Assembly: GCA_032622095.1 (NCBI GenBank)
Contig: CP136069.1
Span: 1,552,001 to 1,616,000 of the forward strand
Origin: Siphonodentalium dalli
Lineage: Eukaryota > Mollusca > Scaphopoda > Gadilida > Siphonodentaliidae
Direction of reading: 5' to 3'
Length of the DNA stretch: 64,000 bases
The notes under the pieces are model-generated. The model was not told the DNA's origin. It searched no databases and worked only from the letters and a program-made list of their open reading frames with translations. A program made the translations under genes and the position numbers. The first letter of the stretch is position 1, and each line of letters starts with the position of its first letter. Positions 49,893 to 62,552 of this stretch are shown piece after piece.

Positions 49893-51613
49893 TTATTATT
49901 ATACTTGACACTTTTGTAATCACTATTACTCGAAAAGTACAAGAAGTAGGACACTAAAACTTGGTAAGTAGGTTGGGGTACATGAGTTCTATGCCTATGG
50001 CCCATAACGATTTTGTCCGCACTTTCACCGAGGAGTTATCTCCCTTTATTTGAAAAAATGTCATTTTATTATCTCGGAAATTATAAGAAGCAGAGCATCG
50101 AAAATTAGACCGTATGCACATCTCGATATGCACTACTGCCCACGGGCATAAAAACTTGTGTCCGCGCTTTCCCTGAAGAGTTACCGCCCATAGTTGGCAA
50201 ACCTCTATTTTATTGTACTCTGTTGTCCTCCCGTATCATTCCAGATAACTGTATTTGGTTTTTGTAGTCGTGTTGACCGTTGTCAGCTTAGTCCGAAGAA
50301 GAAAATTTGACAGGGTTGGCCATATATTTTTACACTGGGGTGGGGGCAAAATTTTCGCAATTTTTTTTTTTTATTGACATTCATCTATTTAAGTATGTAG
50401 ATTCCATGAACGAAAACAAACCCATACCGGAAAGGATTTTTGTAATCCGAGAAGAAATGCAAGAGTTACGGGCCCTCAAAGTTTGCAATTTGGTCCCTGT
50501 GCTTGTGCTCACATCTCCTCCGAAGATATCGAACTTAGGATGTCATCTGATATCCCAGTGCGTGCGGTCCGAAGAGAGCACGCGATGTGCCAAATTTTGC
50601 CAGTGTCGGTTAAGTGTTGTGGATCAGGGGAGGGGCGGTCCGGGGTACCAATTTTTTATTCTTCTCCGAATTAGATGAAACTTGGAGTGTAACATCTACA
50701 CCGCCAACCGATCTAGAAACTGAAACAATTTAGAAAATCCATTGAAAAATGACGGAGTTGCGGTCCTTCAAACAATGCAAATTTGGGCCCATGTGCCTGT
50801 GACCTCATCTCCTCCGAAGATCTCAAACTTAGGATGTCATCTGATATCGCAGTGCGCGCGGTCTGAAGAGAGCACGCGATGTGCCAAATTTTGCAAGTGT
50901 CGGTTCAGTGTTGTGGGTCAGGGGAGGGGTGGTCCGAGGTACCAAAATTTAGTTCGTCTCCGAATCATATGAAACTTGGTATATAACATCTACCTTATAC
51001 GTTGATCATAAAACTGAAAACAGATCGTAAATCCGTTAAAAAATGGCGGAGATTTGGGCCCTCAAACTTTGAATGTGGGCCCGTATTCTTTCTAATAAAC
51101 AAAATGTTATTCGTCTCTGAATGAGACAAAATTTATAAAAAATAATCAATGTAACTAGCTGATCACAATACTCAAAACAATTTTAAAATCCATTGGAAAA
51201 TAACGGAGTTACGGGCTCTCAAAATTCGCATTTTGGGCCGGGTTTGACTATTTCCCAATCCCGTCACCCAATTTCGAGGCAGGGGTGGGGTCACTTCCAA
51301 ACACTTGAGATCAACCCACACATGTTAAGGGAAAGATATAATCATCCTACTTCATATTTTCCGTCCCTTAACTGCGATTCATTGAGCTCATGATTTGGCC
51401 TATTATTATACTTCCATGGTGTAACCAAGGAAGTATATTGTTTTTCTACTGAGGTCGTTTTCCGTTTATTTCGAAATACTCAGAAACTGATTGCAGTAGG
51501 AACGCGAAATCTCTAGCGAATGTAGGCATCGAAGGTTTACTACATATAATGGTATCCGGATTTCCGCCCAATGTTTCTTGGCGGAGTTATGGCCCTTTTG
51601 CGATTATTTTTCA

Positions 51614-51652
<39 letters not shown>

Positions 51653-53372
51653 TTATTATTATACTTGACACTTTTGTAATCACTATTACTCGAAAAGTAC
51701 AAGAAGTAGGACACTAAAACTTGGTAAGTAGGTTGGGGTACATGAGTTCTATGCCTATGGCCCATAACGATTTTGTCCGCACTTTCACCGAGGAGTTATC
51801 TCCCTTTATTTGAAAAAATGTCATTTTATTATCTCGGAAATTATAAGAAGCAGAGCATCGAAAATTAGACCGTATGCACATCTCGATATGCACTACTGCC
51901 CACGGGCATAAAAACTTGTGTCCGCGCTTTCCCTGAAGAGTTACCGCCCATAGTTGGCAAACCTCTATTTTATTGTACTCTGTTGTCCTCCCGTATCATT
52001 CCAGATAACTGTATTTGGTTTTTGTAGTCGTGTTGACCGTTGTCAGCTTAGTCCGAAGAAGAAAATTTGACAGGGTTGGCCATATATTTTTACACTGGGG
52101 TGGGGGCAAAATTTTCGCAATTTTTTTTTTTATTGACATTCATCTATTTAAGTATGTAGATTCCATGAACGAAAACAAACCCATACCGGAAAGGATTTTT
52201 GTAATCCGAGAAGAAATGCAAGAGTTACGGGCCCTCAAAGTTTGCAATTTGGTCCCTGTGCTTGTGCTCACATCTCCTCCGAAGATATCGAACTTAGGAT
52301 GTCATCTGATATCCCAGTGCGTGCGGTCCGAAGAGAGCACGCGATGTGCCAAATTTTGCCAGTGTCGGTTAAGTGTTGTGGATCAGGGGAGGGGCGGTCC
52401 GGGGTACCAATTTTTTATTCTTCTCCGAATTAGATGAAACTTGGAGTGTAACATCTACACCGCCAACCGATCTAGAAACTGAAACAATTTAGAAAATCCA
52501 TTGAAAAATGACGGAGTTGCGGTCCTTCAAACAATGCAAATTTGGGCCCATGTGCCTGTGACCTCATCTCCTCCGAAGATCTCAAACTTAGGATGTCATC
52601 TGATATCGCAGTGCGCGCGGTCTGAAGAGAGCACGCGATGTGCCAAATTTTGCAAGTGTCGGTTCAGTGTTGTGGGTCAGGGGAGGGGTGGTCCGAGGTA
52701 CCAAAATTTAGTTCGTCTCCGAATCATATGAAACTTGGTATATAACATCTACCTTATACGTTGATCATAAAACTGAAAACAGATCGTAAATCCGTTAAAA
52801 AATGGCGGAGATTTGGGCCCTCAAACTTTGAATGTGGGCCCGTATTCTTTCTAATAAACAAAATGTTATTCGTCTCTGAATGAGACAAAATTTATAAAAA
52901 ATAATCAATGTAACTAGCTGATCACAATACTCAAAACAATTTTAAAATCCATTGGAAAATAACGGAGTTACGGGCTCTCAAAATTCGCATTTTGGGCCGG
53001 GTTTGACTATTTCCCAATCCCGTCACCCAATTTCGAGGCAGGGGTGGGGTCACTTCCAAACACTTGAGATCAACCCACACATGTTAAGGGAAAGATATAA
53101 TCATCCTACTTCATATTTTCCGTCCCTTAACTGCGATTCATTGAGCTCATGATTTGGCCTATTATTATACTTCCATGGTGTAACCAAGGAAGTATATTGT
53201 TTTTCTACTGAGGTCGTTTTCCGTTTATTTCGAAATACTCAGAAACTGATTGCAGTAGGAACGCGAAATCTCTAGCGAATGTAGGCATCGAAGGTTTACT
53301 ACATATAATGGTATCCGGATTTCCGCCCAATGTTTCTTGGCGGAGTTATGGCCCTTTTGCGATTATTTTTCA

Positions 53373-53406
<34 letters not shown>
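48119..53406. repeat. Family B array B2, three copies
   Basis: Body starts are at 48141, 49900 and 51660; hairpins at 49647, 51407 and 53166. The units look essentially the same as those in B1 and B3. The poly-T run is T11 in copies 1 and 3 and T12 in copy 2, which toggles a frame between 140 and 123 codons. The array is bounded on both sides by C units with clear termini. Confidence 0.97.
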
Positions 53407-53410
<4 letters not shown>

Positions 53411-53436
53411 CTTCCATGTTTTAACATGGAAGTATA
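53407..53436. repeat. Palindrome at the left edge of C unit 5
   Basis: Arms TATACTTCCATGTT / AACATGGAAGTATA around TT, single copy here (duplicated at 40457). It follows an ATT run at the end of array B2 and precedes TTGTAATTCTTCTGGC. Confidence 0.92.
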
Positions 53437-55506
53437 TTGTAATTCTTCTGGCTTTTCTTATTTTTATTATTCTTCTTATTCCAATAACATGCCTTAATCT
53501 CCGGAACGGCTGGACCGATCCACCTGCTGTTTTCGGCTTTAGTATATAACTTTGGAAGTTCTCTGAAAATGACCCATTGAGAATTTCGTCCGACCTTGAC
53601 CTTCGGAGTTATCGCCATTTTGTTGATTTTTTGGGGTTTTTCGCAACACAAAAGTGACTTGCGAAATCGATGTTTGGTCTCTTATATCGTCGAAACGGCT
53701 TGACCGATTGATTTGAAATTTGGTACTTGGATAGCCATTGAGTATACAAAGTCGACGTACAAATAGGGAATTTCGTCTGACCTTGACCTTTGGAAACAAC
53801 GCTCTTTATCGGTTTTATTGTTGTAAACGTATCTCCTCCTAAACGCCTTGAGATATCGAGTTCGGACTTTTTTCATTATTTGCACATATATGTATGTTAT
53901 GAACCGCCGAAAAATGATAGGGTTCGCACTTCCGGTTTAAAAGTTCGCTACGGGTCGAAGGATAAAACAACGCTCTTTATAGGAAATCCAGAACGGCTCG
54001 AGATATTGAGTTGGGACTTTTTGCATGATGTGCAGCAAACTATGCGCTCTCTAATGATATATATAGTTAACGGATATCACTTCCGGTTCGGGAGAACGGG
54101 CGTGTGGGTATGTAACTCAAAACTATTTTAGCGCATATTTTGATGAAATTTGGTAGACGTCATCAGTAGATGCCACTGATTGCTATGCAACTCGAATTTT
54201 AAAAGTCGGACATAAACTTCGATAGTTATGGCTGTTTAAAAACCTGGTTTATTTCCGACCTTGACCTTCAGAGTTATCGACATTTTATTGATTTTTGGGG
54301 GGTCTTCGCGCCACTAAAATGACTTGCAAAATCGAGGTTTGATTTCTTATATCGCCGAAACGGCTTGGCCGATTGATTTGAAATTCGGGACCTTCTTAGC
54401 CATTGCGCATTGGCAGTCGATGAACTAATAGGGAACTTCGTCTGACCTTGACCTTTGGGTACAACGCTCTTTATCGTTTTAATTGTTGTGAAGAGATCTC
54501 CTCCTAAACGGCTTGAGATATCGGGTTCGGACTTTTTTCATTATTTGCGCATGTTTGTGTGTTATGTACCGCCGAAAAATGATAGGGTTCGCACTTCCGG
54601 TTTAAAAGTTCGCTACTTGTCGAAGGATAAAACAACGCTCTTCATGTGAAATCCAGAAGGGCTTGAGATATCGAGTTGGGACATTTTGCATAATGTGCAG
54701 CAAACTCTGCGCTCTCAGACGATATATATAGTTAACGGATTTCACTTCCGGTTCGGGAGAACGGGCGTGTGGGTATGTATCTTAAAACTATTTTGGCGAA
54801 GATTTTGATGAAATTTGGTGGACATAATCTTTAGTTGTCACTGACCACTACTTCGCTCAATTTTTTTAAATCGGACTTAAACTTCTCGAGTTATGGCTGC
54901 TTAAAACCTGACTTTTATGGGGTTTTCGGACCCCTAGAATGACTTGCAAACCTGCAAAATCGGTGTTTGATTTCTTGTATCGTTGAAACGGCTTGGCCAA
55001 TTGATTTGAAATTATGTACCTCCATAGCCATTGGGCATTCGCAGTCGATGCACAAATAAGGAATTTCGTCTGACCTTGACCTTTGGAAACAACGCTCTTT
55101 ATCTGTTTTATTGTTGTTAACGTATCTCCTCCTAAACGGCTTGAGATATCGGGTTCGGACTGTTTTCATTATTTGCGCATGCACATCTGTTATGAACCAA
55201 CGAAACATGATATGGGTCGCACTCCCGGTTTAAAAGTTGACTATGGTCGAATAATAAAAGAACGCTCTTTATACGAAATCCAGAACGGCTTGATATATTG
55301 AGTTGGGACTTTTGCGTACCTGCATAGCCATTGAACATACCCAGTCGATGCACTACTATGGAATTTTGTATGACCTTGAGCTTAAGAAACAACTATGAGC
55401 TACAGTATATCCATACTGATATGGACGCTCTATCAGGTGACACAATTTCAGTCATTGGTGAACATGGAAGTATTGAAATTGCTGTGCAATTACAGTTTCA
55501 TTCTAG
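53437..55506. mobile_element. Family C unit 5, putative Helitron-like element
   Basis: Together with the palindrome at 53407 this is the cleanest complete C copy: palindrome, TTCTTCTGGC, body with sub-repeat markers near 54066 and 54732, then the 3' variant shared with unit 4, CATGGAAGTAT, the stem-loop (55477-55491) and CTAG (55503-55506). Total about 2.1 kb, flanked by ATT/TTATT on both sides. GACCTTGACCTT motifs recur at about 53590, 53780, 54257, 54445 and 55075. No protein-coding gene is credible. Confidence 0.62.
55477..55506 (+). mobile_element. Putative Helitron-like 3' terminus of C unit 5
   Basis: Stem-loop AATTGC-TGT-GCAATT, 11 bases, CTAG, then TTATTCTTATT and a B body. Upstream the linker reads AAGTATTGAAATT rather than AAGTATCGAAATT. 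Confidence 0.55.
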
Positions 55507-57233
55507 TTATTCTTATTATTATACTTGACACTTTTGTAATCACTATTACTCGAAAAGTACAAGAAGTAGGACACTAAAACTTGGTAAGTAGGTTGGGGTA
55601 CATGAGTTCTATGCCTATGGCCCATAACGATTTTGTCCGCACTTTCACCGAGGAGTTATCTCCCTTTATTTGAAAAAATGTCATTTTATTATCTCGGAAA
55701 TTATAAGAAGCAGAGCATCGAAAATTAGACCGTATGCACATCTCGATATGCACTACTGCCCACGGGCATAAAAACTTGTGTCCGCGCTTTCCCTGAAGAG
55801 TTACCGCCCATAGTTGGCAAACCTCTATTTTATTGTACTCTGTTGTCCTCCCGTATCATTCCAGATAACTGTATTTGGTTTTTGTAGTCGTGTTGACCGT
55901 TGTCAGCTTAGTCCGAAGAAGAAAATTTGACAGGGTTGGCCATATATTTTTACACTGGGGTGGGGGCAAAATTTTCGCAATTTTTTTTTTTATTGACATT
56001 CATCTATTTAAGTATGTAGATTCCATGAACGAAAACAAACCCATACCGGAAAGGATTTTTGTAATCCGAGAAGAAATGCAAGAGTTACGGGCCCTCAAAG
56101 TTTGCAATTTGGTCCCTGTGCTTGTGCTCACATCTCCTCCGAAGATATCGAACTTAGGATGTCATCTGATATCCCAGTGCGTGCGGTCCGAAGAGAGCAC
56201 GCGATGTGCCAAATTTTGCCAGTGTCGGTTAAGTGTTGTGGATCAGGGGAGGGGCGGTCCGGGGTACCAATTTTTTATTCTTCTCCGAATTAGATGAAAC
56301 TTGGAGTGTAACATCCTACACCGCCAACCGATCTAGAAACTGAAACAATTTAGAAAATCCATTGAAAAATGACGGAGTTGCGGTCCTTCAAACAATGCAA
56401 ATTTGGGCCCATGTGCCTGTGACCTCATCTCCTCCGAAGATCTCAAACTTAGGATGTCATCTGATATCGCAGTGCGCGCGGTCTGAAGAGAGCACGCGAT
56501 GTGCCAAATTTTGCAAGTGTCGGTTCAGTGTTGTGGGTCAGGGGAGGGGTGGTCCGAGGTACCAAAATTTAGTTCGTCTCCGAATCATATGAAACTTGGT
56601 ATATAACATCTACCTTATACGTTGATCATAAAACTGAAAACAGATCGTAAATCCGTTAAAAAATGGCGGAGATTTGGGCCCTCAAACTTTGAATGTGGGC
56701 CCGTATTCTTTCTAATAAACAAAATGTTATTCGTCTCTGAATGAGACAAAATTTATAAAAAATAATCAATGTAACTAGCTGATCACAATACTCAAAACAA
56801 TTTTAAAATCCATTGGAAAATAACGGAGTTACGGGCTCTCAAAATTCGCATTTTGGGCCGGGTTTGACTATTTCCCAATCCCGTCACCCAATTTCGAGGC
56901 AGGGGTGGGGTCACTTCCAAACACTTGAGATCAACCCACACATGTTAAGGGAAAGATATAATCATCCTACTTCATATTTTCCGTCCCTTAACTGCGATTC
57001 ATTGAGCTCATGATTTGGCCTATTATTATACTTCCATGGTGTAACCAAGGAAGTATATTGTTTTTCTACTGAGGTCGTTTTCCGTTTATTTCGAAATACT
57101 CAGAAACTGATTGCAGTAGGAACGCGAAATCTCTAGCGAATGTAGGCATCGAAGGTTTACTACATATAATGGTATCCGGATTTCCGCCCAATGTTTCTTG
57201 GCGGAGTTATGGCCCTTTTGCGATTATTTTTCA

Positions 57234-57272
<39 letters not shown>

Positions 57273-58993
57273 TTATTATTATACTTGACACTTTTGTAAT
57301 CACTATTACTCGAAAAGTACAAGAAGTAGGACACTAAAACTTGGTAAGTAGGTTGGGGTACATGAGTTCTATGCCTATGGCCCATAACGATTTTGTCCGC
57401 ACTTTCACCGAGGAGTTATCTCCCTTTATTTGAAAAAATGTCATTTTATTATCTCGGAAATTATAAGAAGCAGAGCATCGAAAATTAGACCGTATGCACA
57501 TCTCGATATGCACTACTGCCCACGGGCATAAAAACTTGTGTCCGCGCTTTCCCTGAAGAGTTACCGCCCATAGTTGGCAAACCTCTATTTTATTGTACTC
57601 TGTTGTCCTCCCGTATCATTCCAGATAACTGTATTTGGTTTTTGTAGTCGTGTTGACCGTTGTCAGCTTAGTCCGAAGAAGAAAATTTGACAGGGTTGGC
57701 CATATATTTTTACACTGGGGTGGGGGCAAAATTTTCGCAATTTTTTTTTTTTATTGACATTCATCTATTTAAGTATGTAGATTCCATGAACGAAAACAAA
57801 CCCATACCGGAAAGGATTTTTGTAATCCGAGAAGAAATGCAAGAGTTACGGGCCCTCAAAGTTTGCAATTTGGTCCCTGTGCTTGTGCTCACATCTCCTC
57901 CGAAGATATCGAACTTAGGATGTCATCTGATATCCCAGTGCGTGCGGTCCGAAGAGAGCACGCGATGTGCCAAATTTTGCCAGTGTCGGTTAAGTGTTGT
58001 GGATCAGGGGAGGGGCGGTCCGGGGTACCAATTTTTTATTCTTCTCCGAATTAGATGAAACTTGGAGTGTAACATCTACACCGCCAACCGATCTAGAAAC
58101 TGAAACAATTTAGAAAATCCATTGAAAAATGACGGAGTTGCGGTCCTTCAAACAATGCAAATTTGGGCCCATGTGCCTGTGACCTCATCTCCTCCGAAGA
58201 TCTCAAACTTAGGATGTCATCTGATATCGCAGTGCGCGCGGTCTGAAGAGAGCACGCGATGTGCCAAATTTTGCAAGTGTCGGTTCAGTGTTGTGGGTCA
58301 GGGGAGGGGTGGTCCGAGGTACCAAAATTTAGTTCGTCTCCGAATCATATGAAACTTGGTATATAACATCTACCTTATACGTTGATCATAAAACTGAAAA
58401 CAGATCGTAAATCCGTTAAAAAATGGCGGAGATTTGGGCCCTCAAACTTTGAATGTGGGCCCGTATTCTTTCTAATAAACAAAATGTTATTCGTCTCTGA
58501 ATGAGACAAAATTTATAAAAAATAATCAATGTAACTAGCTGATCACAATACTCAAAACAATTTTAAAATCCATTGGAAAATAACGGAGTTACGGGCTCTC
58601 AAAATTCGCATTTTGGGCCGGGTTTGACTATTTCCCAATCCCGTCACCCAATTTCGAGGCAGGGGTGGGGTCACTTCCAAACACTTGAGATCAACCCACA
58701 CATGTTAAGGGAAAGATATAATCATCCTACTTCATATTTTCCGTCCCTTAACTGCGATTCATTGAGCTCATGATTTGGCCTATTATTATACTTCCATGGT
58801 GTAACCAAGGAAGTATATTGTTTTTCTACTGAGGTCGTTTTCCGTTTATTTCGAAATACTCAGAAACTGATTGCAGTAGGAACGCGAAATCTCTAGCGAA
58901 TGTAGGCATCGAAGGTTTACTACATATAATGGTATCCGGATTTCCGCCCAATGTTTCTTGGCGGAGTTATGGCCCTTTTGCGATTATTTTTCA

Positions 58994-59032
<39 letters not shown>

Positions 59033-60753
59033 TTATTATTATACTTGACACTTTTGTAATCACTATTACTCGAAAAGTACAAGAAGTAGGACACTAAAAC
59101 TTGGTAAGTAGGTTGGGGTACATGAGTTCTATGCCTATGGCCCATAACGATTTTGTCCGCACTTTCACCGAGGAGTTATCTCCCTTTATTTGAAAAAATG
59201 TCATTTTATTATCTCGGAAATTATAAGAAGCAGAGCATCGAAAATTAGACCGTATGCACATCTCGATATGCACTACTGCCCACGGGCATAAAAACTTGTG
59301 TCCGCGCTTTCCCTGAAGAGTTACCGCCCATAGTTGGCAAACCTCTATTTTATTGTACTCTGTTGTCCTCCCGTATCATTCCAGATAACTGTATTTGGTT
59401 TTTGTAGTCGTGTTGACCGTTGTCAGCTTAGTCCGAAGAAGAAAATTTGACAGGGTTGGCCATATATTTTTACACTGGGGTGGGGGCAAAATTTTCGCAA
59501 TTTTTTTTTTTTATTGACATTCATCTATTTAAGTATGTAGATTCCATGAACGAAAACAAACCCATACCGGAAAGGATTTTTGTAATCCGAGAAGAAATGC
59601 AAGAGTTACGGGCCCTCAAAGTTTGCAATTTGGTCCCTGTGCTTGTGCTCACATCTCCTCCGAAGATATCGAACTTAGGATGTCATCTGATATCCCAGTG
59701 CGTGCGGTCCGAAGAGAGCACGCGATGTGCCAAATTTTGCCAGTGTCGGTTAAGTGTTGTGGATCAGGGGAGGGGCGGTCCGGGGTACCAATTTTTTATT
59801 CTTCTCCGAATTAGATGAAACTTGGAGTGTAACATCTACACCGCCAACCGATCTAGAAACTGAAACAATTTAGAAAATCCATTGAAAAATGACGGAGTTG
59901 CGGTCCTTCAAACAATGCAAATTTGGGCCCATGTGCCTGTGACCTCATCTCCTCCGAAGATCTCAAACTTAGGATGTCATCTGATATCGCAGTGCGCGCG
60001 GTCTGAAGAGAGCACGCGATGTGCCAAATTTTGCAAGTGTCGGTTCAGTGTTGTGGGTCAGGGGAGGGGTGGTCCGAGGTACCAAAATTTAGTTCGTCTC
60101 CGAATCATATGAAACTTGGTATATAACATCTACCTTATACGTTGATCATAAAACTGAAAACAGATCGTAAATCCGTTAAAAAATGGCGGAGATTTGGGCC
60201 CTCAAACTTTGAATGTGGGCCCGTATTCTTTCTAATAAACAAAATGTTATTCGTCTCTGAATGAGACAAAATTTATAAAAAATAATCAATGTAACTAGCT
60301 GATCACAATACTCAAAACAATTTTAAAATCCATTGGAAAATAACGGAGTTACGGGCTCTCAAAATTCGCATTTTGGGCCGGGTTTGACTATTTCCCAATC
60401 CCGTCACCCAATTTCGAGGCAGGGGTGGGGTCACTTCCAAACACTTGAGATCAACCCACACATGTTAAGGGAAAGATATAATCATCCTACTTCATATTTT
60501 CCGTCCCTTAACTGCGATTCATTGAGCTCATGATTTGGCCTATTATTATACTTCCATGGTGTAACCAAGGAAGTATATTGTTTTTCTACTGAGGTCGTTT
60601 TCCGTTTATTTCGAAATACTCAGAAACTGATTGCAGTAGGAACGCGAAATCTCTAGCGAATGTAGGCATCGAAGGTTTACTACATATAATGGTATCCGGA
60701 TTTCCGCCCAATGTTTCTTGGCGGAGTTATGGCCCTTTTGCGATTATTTTTCA

Positions 60754-60792
<39 letters not shown>

Positions 60793-62513
60793 TTATTATT
60801 ATACTTGACACTTTTGTAATCACTATTACTCGAAAAGTACAAGAAGTAGGACACTAAAACTTGGTAAGTAGGTTGGGGTACATGAGTTCTATGCCTATGG
60901 CCCATAACGATTTTGTCCGCACTTTCACCGAGGAGTTATCTCCCTTTATTTGAAAAAATGTCATTTTATTATCTCGGAAATTATAAGAAGCAGAGCATCG
61001 AAAATTAGACCGTATGCACATCTCGATATGCACTACTGCCCACGGGCATAAAAACTTGTGTCCGCGCTTTCCCTGAAGAGTTACCGCCCATAGTTGGCAA
61101 ACCTCTATTTTATTGTACTCTGTTGTCCTCCCGTATCATTCCAGATAACTGTATTTGGTTTTTGTAGTCGTGTTGACCGTTGTCAGCTTAGTCCGAAGAA
61201 GAAAATTTGACAGGGTTGGCCATATATTTTTACACTGGGGTGGGGGCAAAATTTTCGCAATTTTTTTTTTTTATTGACATTCATCTATTTAAGTATGTAG
61301 ATTCCATGAACGAAAACAAACCCATACCGGAAAGGATTTTTGTAATCCGAGAAGAAATGCAAGAGTTACGGGCCCTCAAAGTTTGCAATTTGGTCCCTGT
61401 GCTTGTGCTCACATCTCCTCCGAAGATATCGAACTTAGGATGTCATCTGATATCCCAGTGCGTGCGGTCCGAAGAGAGCACGCGATGTGCCAAATTTTGC
61501 CAGTGTCGGTTAAGTGTTGTGGATCAGGGGAGGGGCGGTCCGGGGTACCAATTTTTTATTCTTCTCCGAATTAGATGAAACTTGGAGTGTAACATCTACA
61601 CCGCCAACCGATCTAGAAACTGAAACAATTTAGAAAATCCATTGAAAAATGACGGAGTTGCGGTCCTTCAAACAATGCAAATTTGGGCCCATGTGCCTGT
61701 GACCTCATCTCCTCCGAAGATCTCAAACTTAGGATGTCATCTGATATCGCAGTGCGCGCGGTCTGAAGAGAGCACGCGATGTGCCAAATTTTGCAAGTGT
61801 CGGTTCAGTGTTGTGGGTCAGGGGAGGGGTGGTCCGAGGTACCAAAATTTAGTTCGTCTCCGAATCATATGAAACTTGGTATATAACATCTACCTTATAC
61901 GTTGATCATAAAACTGAAAACAGATCGTAAATCCGTTAAAAAATGGCGGAGATTTGGGCCCTCAAACTTTGAATGTGGGCCCGTATTCTTTCTAATAAAC
62001 AAAATGTTATTCGTCTCTGAATGAGACAAAATTTATAAAAAATAATCAATGTAACTAGCTGATCACAATACTCAAAACAATTTTAAAATCCATTGGAAAA
62101 TAACGGAGTTACGGGCTCTCAAAATTCGCATTTTGGGCCGGGTTTGACTATTTCCCAATCCCGTCACCCAATTTCGAGGCAGGGGTGGGGTCACTTCCAA
62201 ACACTTGAGATCAACCCACACATGTTAAGGGAAAGATATAATCATCCTACTTCATATTTTCCGTCCCTTAACTGCGATTCATTGAGCTCATGATTTGGCC
62301 TATTATTATACTTCCATGGTGTAACCAAGGAAGTATATTGTTTTTCTACTGAGGTCGTTTTCCGTTTATTTCGAAATACTCAGAAACTGATTGCAGTAGG
62401 AACGCGAAATCTCTAGCGAATGTAGGCATCGAAGGTTTACTACATATAATGGTATCCGGATTTCCGCCCAATGTTTCTTGGCGGAGTTATGGCCCTTTTG
62501 CGATTATTTTTCA

Positions 62514-62552
<39 letters not shown>

